From: Kudoa neothunni
Lineage: Eukaryota; Cnidaria
Reading direction: 5' to 3'
Length of the DNA stretch: 64,000 nucleotides
Assembly (NCBI GenBank): GCA_964304625.1
Contig: OZ199838.1
Span: 10,664,001 to 10,728,000, forward strand
The number at the start of each line of letters is the position of its first letter. The first letter of the stretch is position 1. A model generated the notes under the pieces. It saw only the letters and a program-made list of their open reading frames with translations. It had not been told where the DNA came from and did no database searches. Positions 13,164 to 26,800 of the stretch are shown here, piece after piece. A program made the position numbers and the translations under genes.

Positions 13164-14278
13164 AGGCTTGTTAGAGACTTTTCGTCAATTATCGGAGTCA
13201 AAATAAATTAAAAAATTCAATCTATTCTCAACTATAAAATAAATGACAATTAATTATAATTATAGATAAAGTAGAAATTTCATTAGGTGAAATAGGTTTC
13301 TAACTGAAATGAATTTAGCGTGCATTTATTGAATATAAGCGTGCGCAGAATCAACAAGTGAGAACTTGTTTTGTCACCGTGGTTGCAGTGGTGACTATGA
13401 CCTGGTCACTGCATAGCGGGTGTTTTCTTGGTGTTATCTTGAAATGAAGCCGCGGCAACCCATAATATAATTGTTGCTCTTGCAGCGGCAAACTCTTGCA
13501 TCGTTCCGTTCCTAGTTCGGCTCTCTGAGTGATCGATCCATGGAAAAACCATGCAAGAAACATTTTCGCATACTCTGTCTTGTTTTCTATTGTAGTAATA
13601 ATTAGAGCTCATAATTTTCATGTTTTCGCTATCTTAAGTGATCGACAATGAAATTCAATTAGCATAGTGATGAGGGCAGTTGGTGCGCTAGAGAAGGCTT
13701 AAGTTAAACGGGTCCGATAGTTAATATTGTGTTTCAGTTAAAATTGGCTGTTAGACGCTTCTCATTTTTGCTTTTTTTGGTGGCGTTAACCATTTGTGGA
13801 TGATCATCGGACAGTCACGTGAAGGGTGAACTGGGCACCAAGAGCCCAGTAGGAATAGCTTAATCATTTTAGGTTTCAGCAATTAATCGGTTAGATGCCT
13901 TATCATTGAATATCATACTTTATATACTGATTCCGGCTAATACACTTTAGGACTAAAATAAAGTATTTTTAAATTTCGCCAGAATAAATTCGTCACTAAT
14001 TGTAAAAAATGCAAGTTCAGTATTAGATGGCATATTGGATATGAGAGTAGTACGATTCTAATAGATTTTTTTTATTTCCTTTTCATTCGTATATTATTTA
14101 AAAGAAAACTGGATAAGCTCCTATTAGAATAAAAACCGAAAAATCTCTATATGATTTTATATTCTTATTCCAACATTATAATCAGATTCGTATGTTAATT
14201 GCTTGGTATATGTACCTAATTGTAATTTTGTTTAAAACTAGAAAATATTTTCAAAATGTTCTTTAGCATTTCAAAAAA
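13164..14278. other. GC-richer block upstream of elongin B, unidentified
   Basis: From about 13330 to 13870 the sequence is visibly richer in G+C than its surroundings. It contains two overlapping minus-strand open frames of about 70 codons with no recognisable product. A short perfect hairpin lies at 13831-13849 (6-bp stem CTGGGC/GCCCAG, 7-nt loop). It could be a promoter region, a non-coding RNA or the remnant of a repeat; nothing in it decides between these. Confidence 0.3.
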
Positions 14279-15101
14279 CAATGGCTTATGTATGGGTCGT
14301 GTGCAATTATGGGCCGTACGTAATATCGCAATAAAATATAAATTAATTAATGTATAGAAAATTTAATTTTTACTCTGTAAACTTCATAACTAAAGTAACA
14401 TATTTCCTCGAGTTGACTTTAGAAAAATTAAAATATCAATAGTTTTTATGCATTTTGTGTGTTGTGCGTAACGGTTTGGTTTCATATCTATGAAGATTAC
14501 GGCTTAAGCGTGAATAGATGATAAAAAACTCCAACTCTATCCCATAAGTTGAAATTATAAAATATTATCTAAAAGTAACGAATAAATCAAACACTAAATC
14601 TGAAACAATGAAGATCTTTGGTGTAAAAGTAAGGTCTACCTTGAATACTATTATAACTATTTAAACTGGTTGTTTTAATATTATAATGATTGTTTAATTC
14701 AAAAGTAATAAAAACTCTCAAAGGGAGAAAATATGGATGTTGATCTATAAGTAGAAGAGTGGATTGAACTGATGAGAGCAAAATAGATGGACGATTCTCA
14801 ATATGTTTTTATTAATAAAACTAATAAATTCCTTATGATGCCTCAAAATCAACATCTGTATCTATCGGTTGGTTGGTTGGTTTATGGTTTCATAAAAAGA
14901 TTTCGCATTTCGCATAATATATTTTTTGTGAATCCTCTAATTTTTAATCGTGTTCCACTACAAATTAATTCAAGTATTAAATTAAATAAATTTGCTAATT
15001 GGCCAAAATATAACCCCATTTTTTAATTTTTTTGTTTAATTTCGCGTGAGCGAGGTTGTCGTGCGTAATGGTTTTGATTACGCACGACCCATAAGTCATT
15101 G
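14279..15101. mobile_element. MITE-like interspersed repeat, copy 1
   Basis: About 820 bp bounded by imperfect inverted ends. The left end carries GGCTTATGTATGGGTCGTG; the right end, read on the minus strand, carries GACTTATGGGTCGTGCG. The interior from about 14348 is repeated, at roughly 80% identity by eye, at 29269-29830 and 32006-32142. There is no transposase. I could not see a convincing target duplication, so the superfamily is open. Short open frames inside it are not genes. Confidence 0.55.
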
Positions 15102-16577
15102 CAATTCGTAATTTTACATTAATATATAAATCAGATAATTGCGTATGAACAGTAAACGGTCTAATGAATAGAAACAGATACATAACGATTGAATCAAATA
15201 GAAATCTTCGTAAGTTTCATTTAATTCATCAGACAATGCTTTCAGTGTCGGATGAATAAAAATCACCGGAGCCAATAAAATCTATCATTGCAAGAAGAAA
15301 TCACATGTAAGAGATTAATTGAGCCTAAAACTAGAATCAAAGGATATAATAATATTCCACTTTAGTTAAAACTCGACTTAAAATCGGGAGAAAAAATTTT
15401 TTCATTAATAATATGAATCATTAGAAAACAAAATATAATTAATTTACACGAAATTCTGGTTTAAATGCCAATTTAATGAGCGGATGAGCTCGTGGAGCCT
15501 ATGATTATCTACAAAGGGTTAACGTAGGATATCTCTGAAGTTTATATTTTCAATTTTTCTTCATTAAATGAAAGAATAAAACTTCAGGATTTTAGAGTTC
15601 TCCATAAAATCATTTTTCGTATTTTCATTTCATTATTCATGATTTTAGTATCTAAACCAGCGTTTCTTTATTCATGTTAGCTCTCGCTACCACTTATGAA
15701 ATTATCTCCGCACAAGCGTTGTCAGCAATATCGGATTTTCTCACCCTTGTTTTTAATGGACCGCATCTGCAAATCAGTGGTTCAAAAGTAAGAAAACATA
15801 TATAAAAATGGAAATATATCTTTACTAGATTTTAATGCGAAAAATTTTCAAATAAATGTTTTTATACTTGGCGCAAAGCGTTATCTAAATTAAAATATCG
15901 CAGAAAAAAGTCCCGAGATTAATTTAGAATTATATTTTTAATAATTCAATTTTAGAGTAAAATAATACAGAAATTCTGGCTAAAAGAGACGTAAAAATAA
16001 TTATGAAAATAAACACATTTAGAATATTATGTATCAATTGAGACTAACAGTTTAGATTTTTTCATCTTTCGTAGCAATGCACAAAAGTCTTATGATTTCA
16101 AATCAATTTGGAATTATCACGAAGCGTGTCGAAATTTCCGAATGGTTAAATTCTGGAAAAGACTTTGAAGTCGATGATATCCAATGCTGAGCCATCATTT
16201 ATTTTTGTTATTCAAATTTTAGAAAATTTTAGTTTAATTAAAATTAAACACCAGATGATTTACTTGACAATTTTTCTTATTTTGAACGGATGAATGGTCC
16301 TATGTAGAGCCAAAACTTCATCTAGGTATAGTCATTTAATCAAACATCGAACCAAAGGCTGTAACAATTACTTGAAATAAAAGGAATAGAAAATCAGATT
16401 CAAAAACAATTTCTGATGGATCCATTGATCAATAATCGCATATTTTATGTTGAACTACAATTTAGTTAGATATCGATTTGATGGAGCTGTTGTTATGACA
16501 GATAAACATGATAGTATTTTGACCCAAATTTTTAGTACGGATATTTATGTTATATGCTTAACGTTTATGTTCTATTC
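15102..16577. other. Intergenic, nothing recognised
   Basis: AT-rich sequence without exons, tandem repeats or element ends that I can support. Confidence 0.4.
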
Positions 16578-17246
16578 CAGTGTTTCCCAATCTTTTTCTA
16601 TCACGCCCACTTTTTCTTGAAAAAAAAGTTCCGTATCCCACCTTTTTCAAAAGTGATGATTTTTTTAACTTAAACTGTTTAAACATTGAAAACTTCCTAT
16701 CACATCAAAATTTGGAAGAAATTAATATATACCTCTTTTCTCATTAAAAGTAAAATGTGTTCGATCAGATCTAATTTAATTTATTGATGGACCTTAAAAA
16801 TTAACATCTTCAGTTCTTCATTCCCCCAAAAACACCGTCAAATGAAACTCGCAGTAATCCAACTTCCATTAGAAAGGACTTTCATTAATACGGGGCTCAT
16901 AAACGTAGAATAAATAATATAAATATAAACTTAATCAATATTATATTAGTTTTGATCAAAAAGGGTTATACTATCCTAAATGAGACAAAAATAATATCAA
17001 ACCATTCAGATTCTATTCGGGTGAAGGACACGCTAAATATTATTATTAATTTTTATATAATTAGTCACTTCTTTTTGTTATTCATTATGTTAATCGTCGC
17101 TTATAAATAAGCGATATCTAAAATCGCGATATTAATTTCAAAGTACGTCATACTGTCCAATCATCTCATTATTATCTGTGTCACACCGATGCTCAGGATC
17201 TTACACACCCCACCGGTGGGGCGAAGGCTCCACGTTGGAAACATTG
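16578..17246. mobile_element. Non-autonomous hAT-type DNA transposon
   Basis: The left end starts CAGTGTTTCCCAATC, the classical hAT terminus, and is followed by the CGCCCAC and TCCCACC tracts common behind it. The right end is ACGTTGGAAACATTG, its imperfect inverse. Flanking 8-mers TTCTATTC and TTCTGTTT match at 6 of 8 positions, as expected for an old hAT target duplication. Near the right end there is a CCCCACCGGTGGGG palindrome. No transposase remains in the roughly 670 bp. Confidence 0.65.
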
Positions 17247-17856
17247 TTCTGTTTGCTTGACATGGTTGCTGAAGAAACATTTTCTGTTTTCGCACATTTC
17301 ATGAGTGATGTTTTGAAAAAAAATCAAGACAATTTAAAAAAAGGAAATAAGATTATCATAAACCTTTTAAAAGTTCCATATATGTCTTTCTATTAGAAAT
17401 AAAATGTCGCAAATGTATAAGCAGGGATACGGACAGACAGACAAGATTTATATAGACGATTACAAAAGTAAATTTGCGAAAGCTAGCCACATTAATAACA
17501 ATAATTATAAAATAACGCCCATTGTGAGGAAATTATTAAAATATACACAATCGTATAAATGTAAAAAATTGCTAAAAATATTTTTAAACATAAAATACAG
17601 AGAAATAAAACAAATAAAAGTTAACATGGAACGAGCATTTGATATAAATATTGACGGCATTGGAGGTCAAATTTCACTGCAGCTAGAGAAACGTGTTATC
17701 CCGCTGTTTATATCAATGATAATTCCCATAAAGTGAAAATGGGATCCTAAAATGATTCTTTATGCAAATTAAATGTATTAAGAGCTTTTCGGTTCGAATA
17801 AAACACGCATATAAAAAATACCATTTAAACAATAACTATAATACAAAAATGAAGTT
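17247..17856. other. Intergenic, 3' side of NUP214
   Basis: It holds a plus-strand open frame of 110 codons (17404-17736), rich in Lys, Ile and Asn, with no recognisable domain. Base composition alone can produce this, so I do not call it a gene. The NUP214 3' UTR and polyadenylation site must lie here. Confidence 0.35.
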
Positions 17857-20800
17857 CTATTTCAGAAACTTTGGGTTGAAATCAAAGTTTTTGAGGGCGT
17901 TAGAGAAAACATTTCCGCCACTTGAGGTGTTATTAATTCCGTCGGTGGTAGATGGTTTAGGGTGATTGCTCGGAGGTGATAACATGGACTTCATCATTCC
18001 AGAAGATGGAGCCTGAAGATTGTTTCTAAACACAATCGCATCACTACCAAATTTGAAAGAATCAGTTTGATTTGAACCAGAAACTACGTTGACATTGAAT
18101 TTCATGTTATTATTGTAAGCATCAAAATTAAGTAAGGAGCCAGTATTTTGATTCAAGGGAGTGGACATCATTGAACCACCACCACCACCACCACCACCAC
18201 TTGTGTTGGTGAGCGAATTATGGAAACTATTGGGAGCGGCGGAAGTAGGTAATATGGGAGTTGGTGGTGGATTATGATGATGACTTAAAGCTCCAAGCCA
18301 GCGGTCATCATCATCCTCATTGTTGGCAGGGAACTTATCATATGGAACAGGAAGCAAACCTCTACCACCAAGTGGGGCCGATTGATCTTTTCTAGTATAA
18401 AATATTGATGATGCATTGTTATTATTATTGGACAGATTGAGGAACGTCGGAGGTCCACTAGCGAACGTATTTTGGCGGGGAAAATTGACGTTATTATTGG
18501 CAGTAGAATTTCCACCAGAAAACAAAAAATTCCCAACCGCCGCAGTCGTATTTGTTGAAGAATTGTTGATAATGGTTGTGGGTTTTAATTGACCAAAAAT
18601 ATTCTGTGATGAGTTTTGTTGTTGATTATTGAAAATACTATTTTGGGTTGTGAGGATATTACCTCGAGAAGGAACAGAGTTGCCCCCTAAAGATGTCAAC
18701 CTATTGCTTGTAACATCACTTTGGCAGACGAAGGACGTCCCCATACTGTTAGGATCACATTTGTTGGTATCATTTTTCAAGTTTTTATAGAGAGAACTGA
18801 AACAACTGGACGCAGTTGCTGCGTTGCTTTTATACTTAGGATTGTAGGAAATCCATTTGTCGTAGCCGAAGGTCTTGTTTATATCATCAATAGAATTACC
18901 ATTTTCTAAACATTCTGCAACTACTTCATCGCGTAATCTCAGAGGTAAAAATAATGGTAATTCAGCGTCTTTGTCGATTTCAGTTAGATCCAAACAATCG
19001 GAAGAATCGGAGGAGATATGAGGATCGGAAATATCGCTCTTAGTCTCACTTTTTTCAACATCTGGTTCTTTTTGCTGAGTTGAATTTTCGCTAATTTTTT
19101 CATCATTAGATAATGACTGATCATTAATAGAAGTGGAAGGTGGCGTCACAGTAACAACGCTATCAGTTTTAGGTTCGATTTTAATTAAATTACGTTCAAT
19201 GTTTTTAATATAATTTTCATAAGGCAATCCTAACAACTTTAGCACACTAACAAAATGGTCTTCTTCACTACTATATTCCACCGTTTCAGGGTCATAGTTT
19301 ATATCATTTTTTTGGCAATACTTTACAAGCTGTCTGCAATTTAAAATCTCATTGAGAATATTTTGAATAGTTTCAATATCATCCAGTTGTTGAACATGGC
19401 AATAATTAGGAATCAGTTTTTCAACCGAGTTTTTGTAAACACTGAACAAGGAAATATCAAAAATGGACTGACTAGATGGTTCATAATCATGATTAGCATC
19501 TTGTTCCAGTTCAAGCGTATGTTCAGATGTATTAAGAATAATGGTGTCCACATTTTGTAAAGCATTTAAAAAAGAATTCCACTCATTATTGATAGATGAT
19601 TTATTTGTAGTATCAAAAGATGGTGGATTCGTTAGAAGTGGGTTATTTGAGAAAAAATCTTGACCAACGAATTTGTCAACGTTTTCAAAACAACTGTCAC
19701 ATTTAAATGGTGATTGTTTCAAGGTGGAGAGTGGCGCATCAGTATCAATGTGGAAATGGATAGGATCAATATCATACGTTATGCGACTATCTCCAATACC
19801 AGTGTGAAGGTCAATCATTTTAGGAAGAGATCGATCGGCTTGAGGTGTCGAAGAACAATAGTTGGCATTCTTTTTAACAACACTGTCAAGTTTCACTGAG
19901 CAGGTTGGTGATATGATTTTATCGGTGGAAGAAAATTTATCAATGATAGGCCCATTTAGTTGTTTTTTTCTGTAAATAGATTCTACACTACGGAAGAAAT
20001 TTTTTGGATGGGGATAGGGAGTATTATTAGTAAAAGAATTATGCGTAGTGGTGGTGAATTTGGAAGTTTGTTTTTGAGTCACCTTTAATTTTATGTGACT
20101 TTTGAATAGATTATCCAAGTTTAAATCAACGAAACGGTTGGTTTTTAAAGCCAACTGTTCAACTCTATTGATAAGCGATTCTCGGTTGGTCACGCAACGG
20201 TCTATCATGTTGTGTAAATGCTGTATGGTGTGACCTTCAAGCTTGTTCATGGCACATACCATATTTTTGCGTTTAGGTTGGAGTTTTTCATATGTCGTTT
20301 TGATTCGAGGCAAAAATGATTGCACTTTGTGTTCAATCTGTATTATCTTATCCAGCAATCGCGTGTCGTGTGAGTGGAATGTGTTGTAGTTGTGAAACTC
20401 ATCCAAATTAACCAGCGCAAGTCGTGCGCTACATACGGATGAGAATTTTTTCAAAGAATCTACATAGGAATCATATTTTAGGAACGACTTTGTGTCGTTA
20501 ACAAGGTTTCTTCTGTGAAGACTGCTCATTTCCAATGATGAATTTACATTATTTTTCAACTCTTCAAACATTTCATCAATCGAACTACTCATTGATTCGT
20601 TTTCGCTAATCTTTAGTTTATTTAACCCGTCAATTATATCTTTGAAGGTAGTTAATGGGTCCAAAATTTCGAGAATGTTAGCAAGCCGAACACAGTTTTT
20701 ACTGTTGGAAAACAAAATATAATCGGGTATGTCAGGTGATGGGACCAACATAATATTTGACGATTGAAGTAGACGAGGTGTGAACGAAAACTCAACTGGT

Positions 20801-23800
20801 TTCCAATCTTTGAGGTCCACTAAAGCGGGTGGTGGTTCTTCAACCACTTCAACTTGTTTTCTCGATTCAATAACTACATCAATTTTATCTTCTAATGGCA
20901 GAGCGGAACTCAGCCCTTCTATGCCAAAAAGATCAGGAGGTTTCTCTATTTTAGGGGTTGCCGCTTCAAGTGGCACCACATCATCTAATTTCTCAGGTTC
21001 GCTCGTAGAAGAATACAAGGGTAAAACCATGTTGCTATCGATAGGTTTACAGTCAGATAAATGGGTTATGGGTTTAGTGGAAGGATACGCAGACGAAAAA
21101 TAACCGACGCAACTCAACATCAACACTCCATCACTAGTCAGCATAGCGACCAGATCGGAAAATGATTTTTTATCACCTTAGTTATTGTATAGTAAATAAG
21201 CAATCAAGTAACAATAAAGTGTACTTCCAATAAATGGGGCGAAATCTATTGTCATTGAGCAAACACCGATAACATTCGTTTGCGTGAAATCGGCAGCAAC
21301 AGGACAGGTAAATTTTTCCTCGTCGTCCAACAAAATTTGACTATACTGTAGTAGAAAAGGTTAATAAATTTCTGTTAAATCGTAGCAACGTAATAAAAAT
21401 AATAATTTGGAAATTTTAAAAATCAGTAATAAAAAAATTTACTTGATCATTTTCTTTATCTTTAACGATGATCTCGGCGTCAGGAGATAACGACATATAC
21501 ACAATTATCACAGATCTAAATGTACGATAAACGATGGAAAAAGGTGGACTTTGAATAAAATTACAGCTCAGTATCTAGTATGGTGGCCTTAAATAGAGGA
21601 CAACCTTTTTTAGCCTCATCGCTCTCAAAATAAAATAGATTTTGACAAATGTGAGCTTTTTTAAAATTTTCCGAATAGATCACACTGTATGGCAAACGAC
21701 AATCATTATCGCTTGTTTCACATTCCATATAATGAACTATGATACTCTCTTTGTTTAAACATTGAATACTCAATACTAGATATAACATCAGATAATGTAT
21801 ACAATGATGTAGAAAAAACCTTCGAGTGGATTCTCACAAACTGAAGAAGGAAAATTTTGTGTTTTTATGATATTGGACTAAAGTCAACGTTATTAAACAA
21901 TAAATTTTAGTTAACATTCTAAATATAAAGGAAACCCATTACCTAACGAAAACGGAGTGGGAAAAAATCATAAAAGAAATTAATAAATATCAAATTAATT
22001 AACAAAATTTCAAATATTTCATAAGATAATAAATCTAATAATTCCTTCAATTACTTAAAACATATAAAACCCACCACAGTAGATCCAACAAATAGTTTAT
22101 TTTAATGAGGTAAAATAACAATTAAGAATTGTCTAGTGGCCGTACAAATTCGGTTTATTGTGTTTTTGAATTATTTATTATTCAAAGTGTGTATTTTTGG
22201 GTTTAATTCAACGTATAAAAGTTCACTTAACGTTCACGTTGATAAAATTTTATTTTTATTTTAATGTAAAATAAAAACATTGTATTCATCTCTTGATAAT
22301 AAAATTTAAAATCATTGTATACAAGTAAGTTATTTCTACATTACCACTAATGATAGAAACAATGGAGCTGTTACATCCCAAAATATCTGATAGTAGAAGA
22401 AAACGTGATTCTAATTCATGTCTGCGCGAAATGAATACTGATGGAATAGCACGAGCCTTATTAATATTATTGCTGAAAATAATTTCTTCAACATTGTAGA
22501 TTGAAGAATTCGAATTAAATGGCGTGCATATTTTATCCATATCAGATTCTAAAACCATTAAAACTGCAAACAAACGATGTGATGGAGTATTAAATCCAGC
22601 TCTTCAATACTACCAAATAAAATACTGTTGTAGTCTAGGTTGAAAAAATGTAAATTTTTCAAAAACTTAATATATGTATGAATATTTATAGCGATATTGT
22701 CTGTTATTTAAGAGAAAGCGATCTTCTGATCAAAGAAATTCAAATTCTTATTACAACGGATGCCCAATGTCTTTGAAATTATCAGTAAATACTGATGGAG
22801 AAAAGCTTTTGTTAAAATTCCTCAATCTTTCCTATAACCATGATTCCTTGAATATTTCTTCAAAATTGTTATTAAATAAAAAAATAATTAATGATAAGGT
22901 TGAGTTTATTTCATAAATTTTAGAAGTTAATGGAAATTCAAAGGTTATCCAAGATAAGTTGTTCGAGAAAAAGGGAGTTTATTTCTCTTAAAAAATTAAC
23001 CAACATGAAATATTCAATGAAATCCCACTCAAAAAATGTAGAATTTTTACAGAATCTAAAAAAACACGGCGCATGTATAGAAATATTGGAAAACGGAAAA
23101 GACTTAAAGGTTTATTTTTTCAAGATTAGAACATTAAAAAAATCCGTGAAACATACCCAGAAATTATTTTAATTGATGCTATTACAAACTACTAGATTTC
23201 AAAGCTCCTGTGTATTTTGTTGCAATTACAGACCCTAAGGGACCAAGTGAGATAGGGGCGACCGGAATACATGTAGAAGAAACCGAAAAAGTTTTCTTTT
23301 GGCTTATTAAACAAAAAACAAAACTTAATAATGGAAACTAATACAAAGGTCTTTCTTACATATTAAGACATAGTTGATCGAAATGTCATAAAACAAAATT
23401 TTCTCACCGCAGATTTGAAAATGTTTTTATCACGTTCTAAAATATTTCAACTAATATTGTCAAAATTACACTTTAAATACAAACTCTAAATAAGCGAGTA
23501 TATAAATAATCATAATTTGTTTGCGTTCAATTAAGTTATGAATTAAAAAATTATTAAATTTTTCATCATATACTACAGTTGGACGATTCTATATAGAGAT
23601 CAACGTCAAAAAAAATCAACATTGCACATTCAGCGCTCTTTAAATTTAGAGTTAATGGGAATCAGTACAATGACTTGAATTCGCGTAAAAAAGATTATAA
23701 CTATAAATAAAATTATTTTATCAATGGCTTTATTACATCATAAACTTATCACGAGTTAATTATACCAACAACTTCTTATTGTATTATGTGTAGAGTTAAT

Positions 23801-26800
23801 AGATATCCTGATGAAAAAAAAGATATAAAAATAATTCATTCAAAATTAAAAATGAATCTATTAGTAAATAAGATCATTTATCGTGTTAAATTGCAAGAAT
23901 AATAATATTTTACTTTCCATAAGTAAAGTCATTTAACGCATATTCCTACAGACCAACATACTTCATTTTTTACATATTTATATATAATATACTATGGTAT
24001 TTTGTTAAGGGATCGTAATTTGAAATAGATTACTTCAACAACAGTAGATCGATTTTTACGGGCCAATAGACACTGCCGACAATTAAACATATAAATTCAC
24101 CAGACTTGTCTAATGCTAAATGATAAATAATGTATTGAAAAAATTCTCAGATAAGTAAGCATGGTGTCGAGTATGCAATGTATATAATAAGACTAATATT
24201 GTAAAAGAAAGGGAAACAAAATCAGATCTCACCAAAATAATTTACACTGAATATTATTAAGCGTAAATATTTACGAATTCGCAATTAAACCGACGAAATA
24301 TATACAAGGAAATATAATAAACGCTATTTAAAAATAATTTATCATATCGCCGATAAATAAATCTAATGGTAATAGAATGGCCAGGTATTTTTGATGAAAA
24401 ATTGATTATTTGCGTGTTTTAATGGATAATTTAGTAAGGTGGCAACAATCATTTCTTTTAAATGAGATCATAAGTTACAAATTGAGAACACACGAAATAA
24501 ATAATTGTTTAATAAGTTGGTGATTTAACAATAACGATTTTAATCGATTTAATACCATTATTTAGTAAATTTCTTCAAAAAATGAATGTTAAAAACCAAT
24601 CATTAACAATGAAAAATTAAACACCGCGATATTAAAGGAATTAAACATTAATCAAGTATTAATGCTATAATTATAATATCAACATAATATTTATTGTAAC
24701 AAAAACGTTTATTATTATTAGAAATTTATTTGTATGAAAAAAAACTAATATCAAACATTATATCTTTAGTTCTCTCAACTGTTTCAACCGAAACTAATCG
24801 AAAATATTGTAATTTACTATAAAAAATTAATATAAATAGTGTAATTAACTTAAGATTTAAAATATATTAAATACTTTTTGAGAATTACAAATTATTTCAT
24901 TGGAAAAATGGATTAAATTTTTAATTGAAAATTACAAGCATGAAGTTATTTTATCTTAAGCATAACAACAATTATTTTCTCAGTGTACTATTTACACGTG
25001 GCATCTAGAGATTGAAGTATATTTAGATAAGATCAATATTTATACAAAGCATGGGCAATTTAACTCTATCATACAAAAATTAAGATTTATTCGAGATAAA
25101 AATTGAAAAATAACAATCCTAATTACAACAAGTTAACAGCTCCTTGCTTTGATTTTGAGAAACTCAGTAAAGTCATAAAACTTCATATCTAAATATACGG
25201 GCAGAAATTATTAAATTTGTATTTAAATTATGATTTTTAATATAATTATATCACAGTTTGTTATAAGCACATAATAGGAAATTTTCTTCATGTTTAATTA
25301 ATTACGTAATCAAAAAGAAACGTAATATTATTGAATAAATGAATAATAAAATATATTGGTCTTTCAAAGTCTAATGTTTTTGGAGGAAAGTCATTCGATA
25401 TTATTAATTAACGAATAAATAAATTCTACTGTATAACACTTGAAATTATTTATAACTTTATCAAAGCAAACATATATTCTGATAATTTTCGATATAAGCA
25501 TAATACGATTCAATAAAATATATGCGGATGATTTCAACATCTTCATGTCGTTAAAGAGTAAATAATACGTATATTATTCAGGTATGCATATTATCAGTCG
25601 AGAAAATTACCATATTTTTGAGCGAATCTGCCACCTTTAGTTGGCCATCTTTTGTTCCAATATAGACGTTTTTGTTGATGGGATTAACACCTAAGTGTTA
25701 ACGTTAATTTAACATCAAAAAATCAGCGTAGAGATAAAATGACAAGAAATAATACTAATTCCCCACGTATTTTAGTAAAAATATTTGTTTGGTAGTTGAA
25801 ATCACTTTTATATTAAAAGCATTAAATTTATACGTATATACAATTTAAGTTTATCAGAATGAAATCAAAAAAGCATGCTTATAATAAAGTATCAGAGGTA
25901 TTCTCCAAAATTTTTCTAAATGTTCAATATTTCTTAGAATTTAAATTTAATACGTTTACACATACAATAATCGTTAAATACTTCGCCAAGCTGACATCTA
26001 ATTTAAGTAATTCATAAGAAATCCTGTATGATAAATCAATAAATAATAGCACAATAAATATTATTAGTCGATAAATAATTATATGTAGCTAAAGGAAGAG
26101 TTTAAAATTATAGCTTTAATCCAAAATATAGCAACTTGTACTACTCAAAGGGATCCAAAGCAAGACGGATGTCAAAGTTATTGGGATAACCAACAATATT
26201 TAGGCTATATCATGAAAGTAGAAACAGTCCTTTGGTCTGATAGCCAACAAACAAATTAAATAAATGCTTATAATCTTATTTTCTCAATAAGAGAATCAAG
26301 ACCTGCTGATAGTGGATTGGCAGAAAATATGAAGAAAAGATGATTTTAACTTATAATATAGTTCACTAAATAATAAAAAATAAGATTCTAATACCCCTTA
26401 ATAAGCTATCCTTCGATCATTTAAGTAGATACTATTACTGGTATCCTGAATCCTACCTATGAATTTAATTAGCTCATTATACATTAAATTACGTCAAGTT
26501 GTTACCTAATTTTATGCAATTTAACCCTCTAAGGATTTTGGGGTGAACTTCACCCAAAATCTTTGGAGGTATTTCGTCGTTTGATACCACAAAGGTTAAA
26601 AAATAATTCCATAAATAGAAAACTTAATTATTACGATCAAAATAAAGTGTGATACATTAAAAACCGGAAACAAGCTCGAACGTTGGTGTGATAATAATAT
26701 GCAAAATGATAAAGATATGGAACAACAAATTAATAAATTATTCAAATATATGAGACATTTATATTCTGTCAATGAAATTAACAAAAAATATTCCATATAA

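Noticed and set aside
13351-13621. Two overlapping minus-strand frames of about 70 codons
   Set aside because: They overlap in different frames, neither shows a domain or splice context, and the GC-richer composition alone lengthens open frames.
17404-17736. 110-codon plus-strand open frame downstream of a hAT element
   Set aside because: Lys/Ile/Asn-rich composition as expected from random AT-rich DNA, with no recognisable feature.
22286-22573. A 95-codon minus-strand open frame
   Set aside because: The opposite strand of the same bases reads as MULE transposase (ISDSKTIKTANKR, LNPALQYYQIKYCC), so the frame is a shadow.
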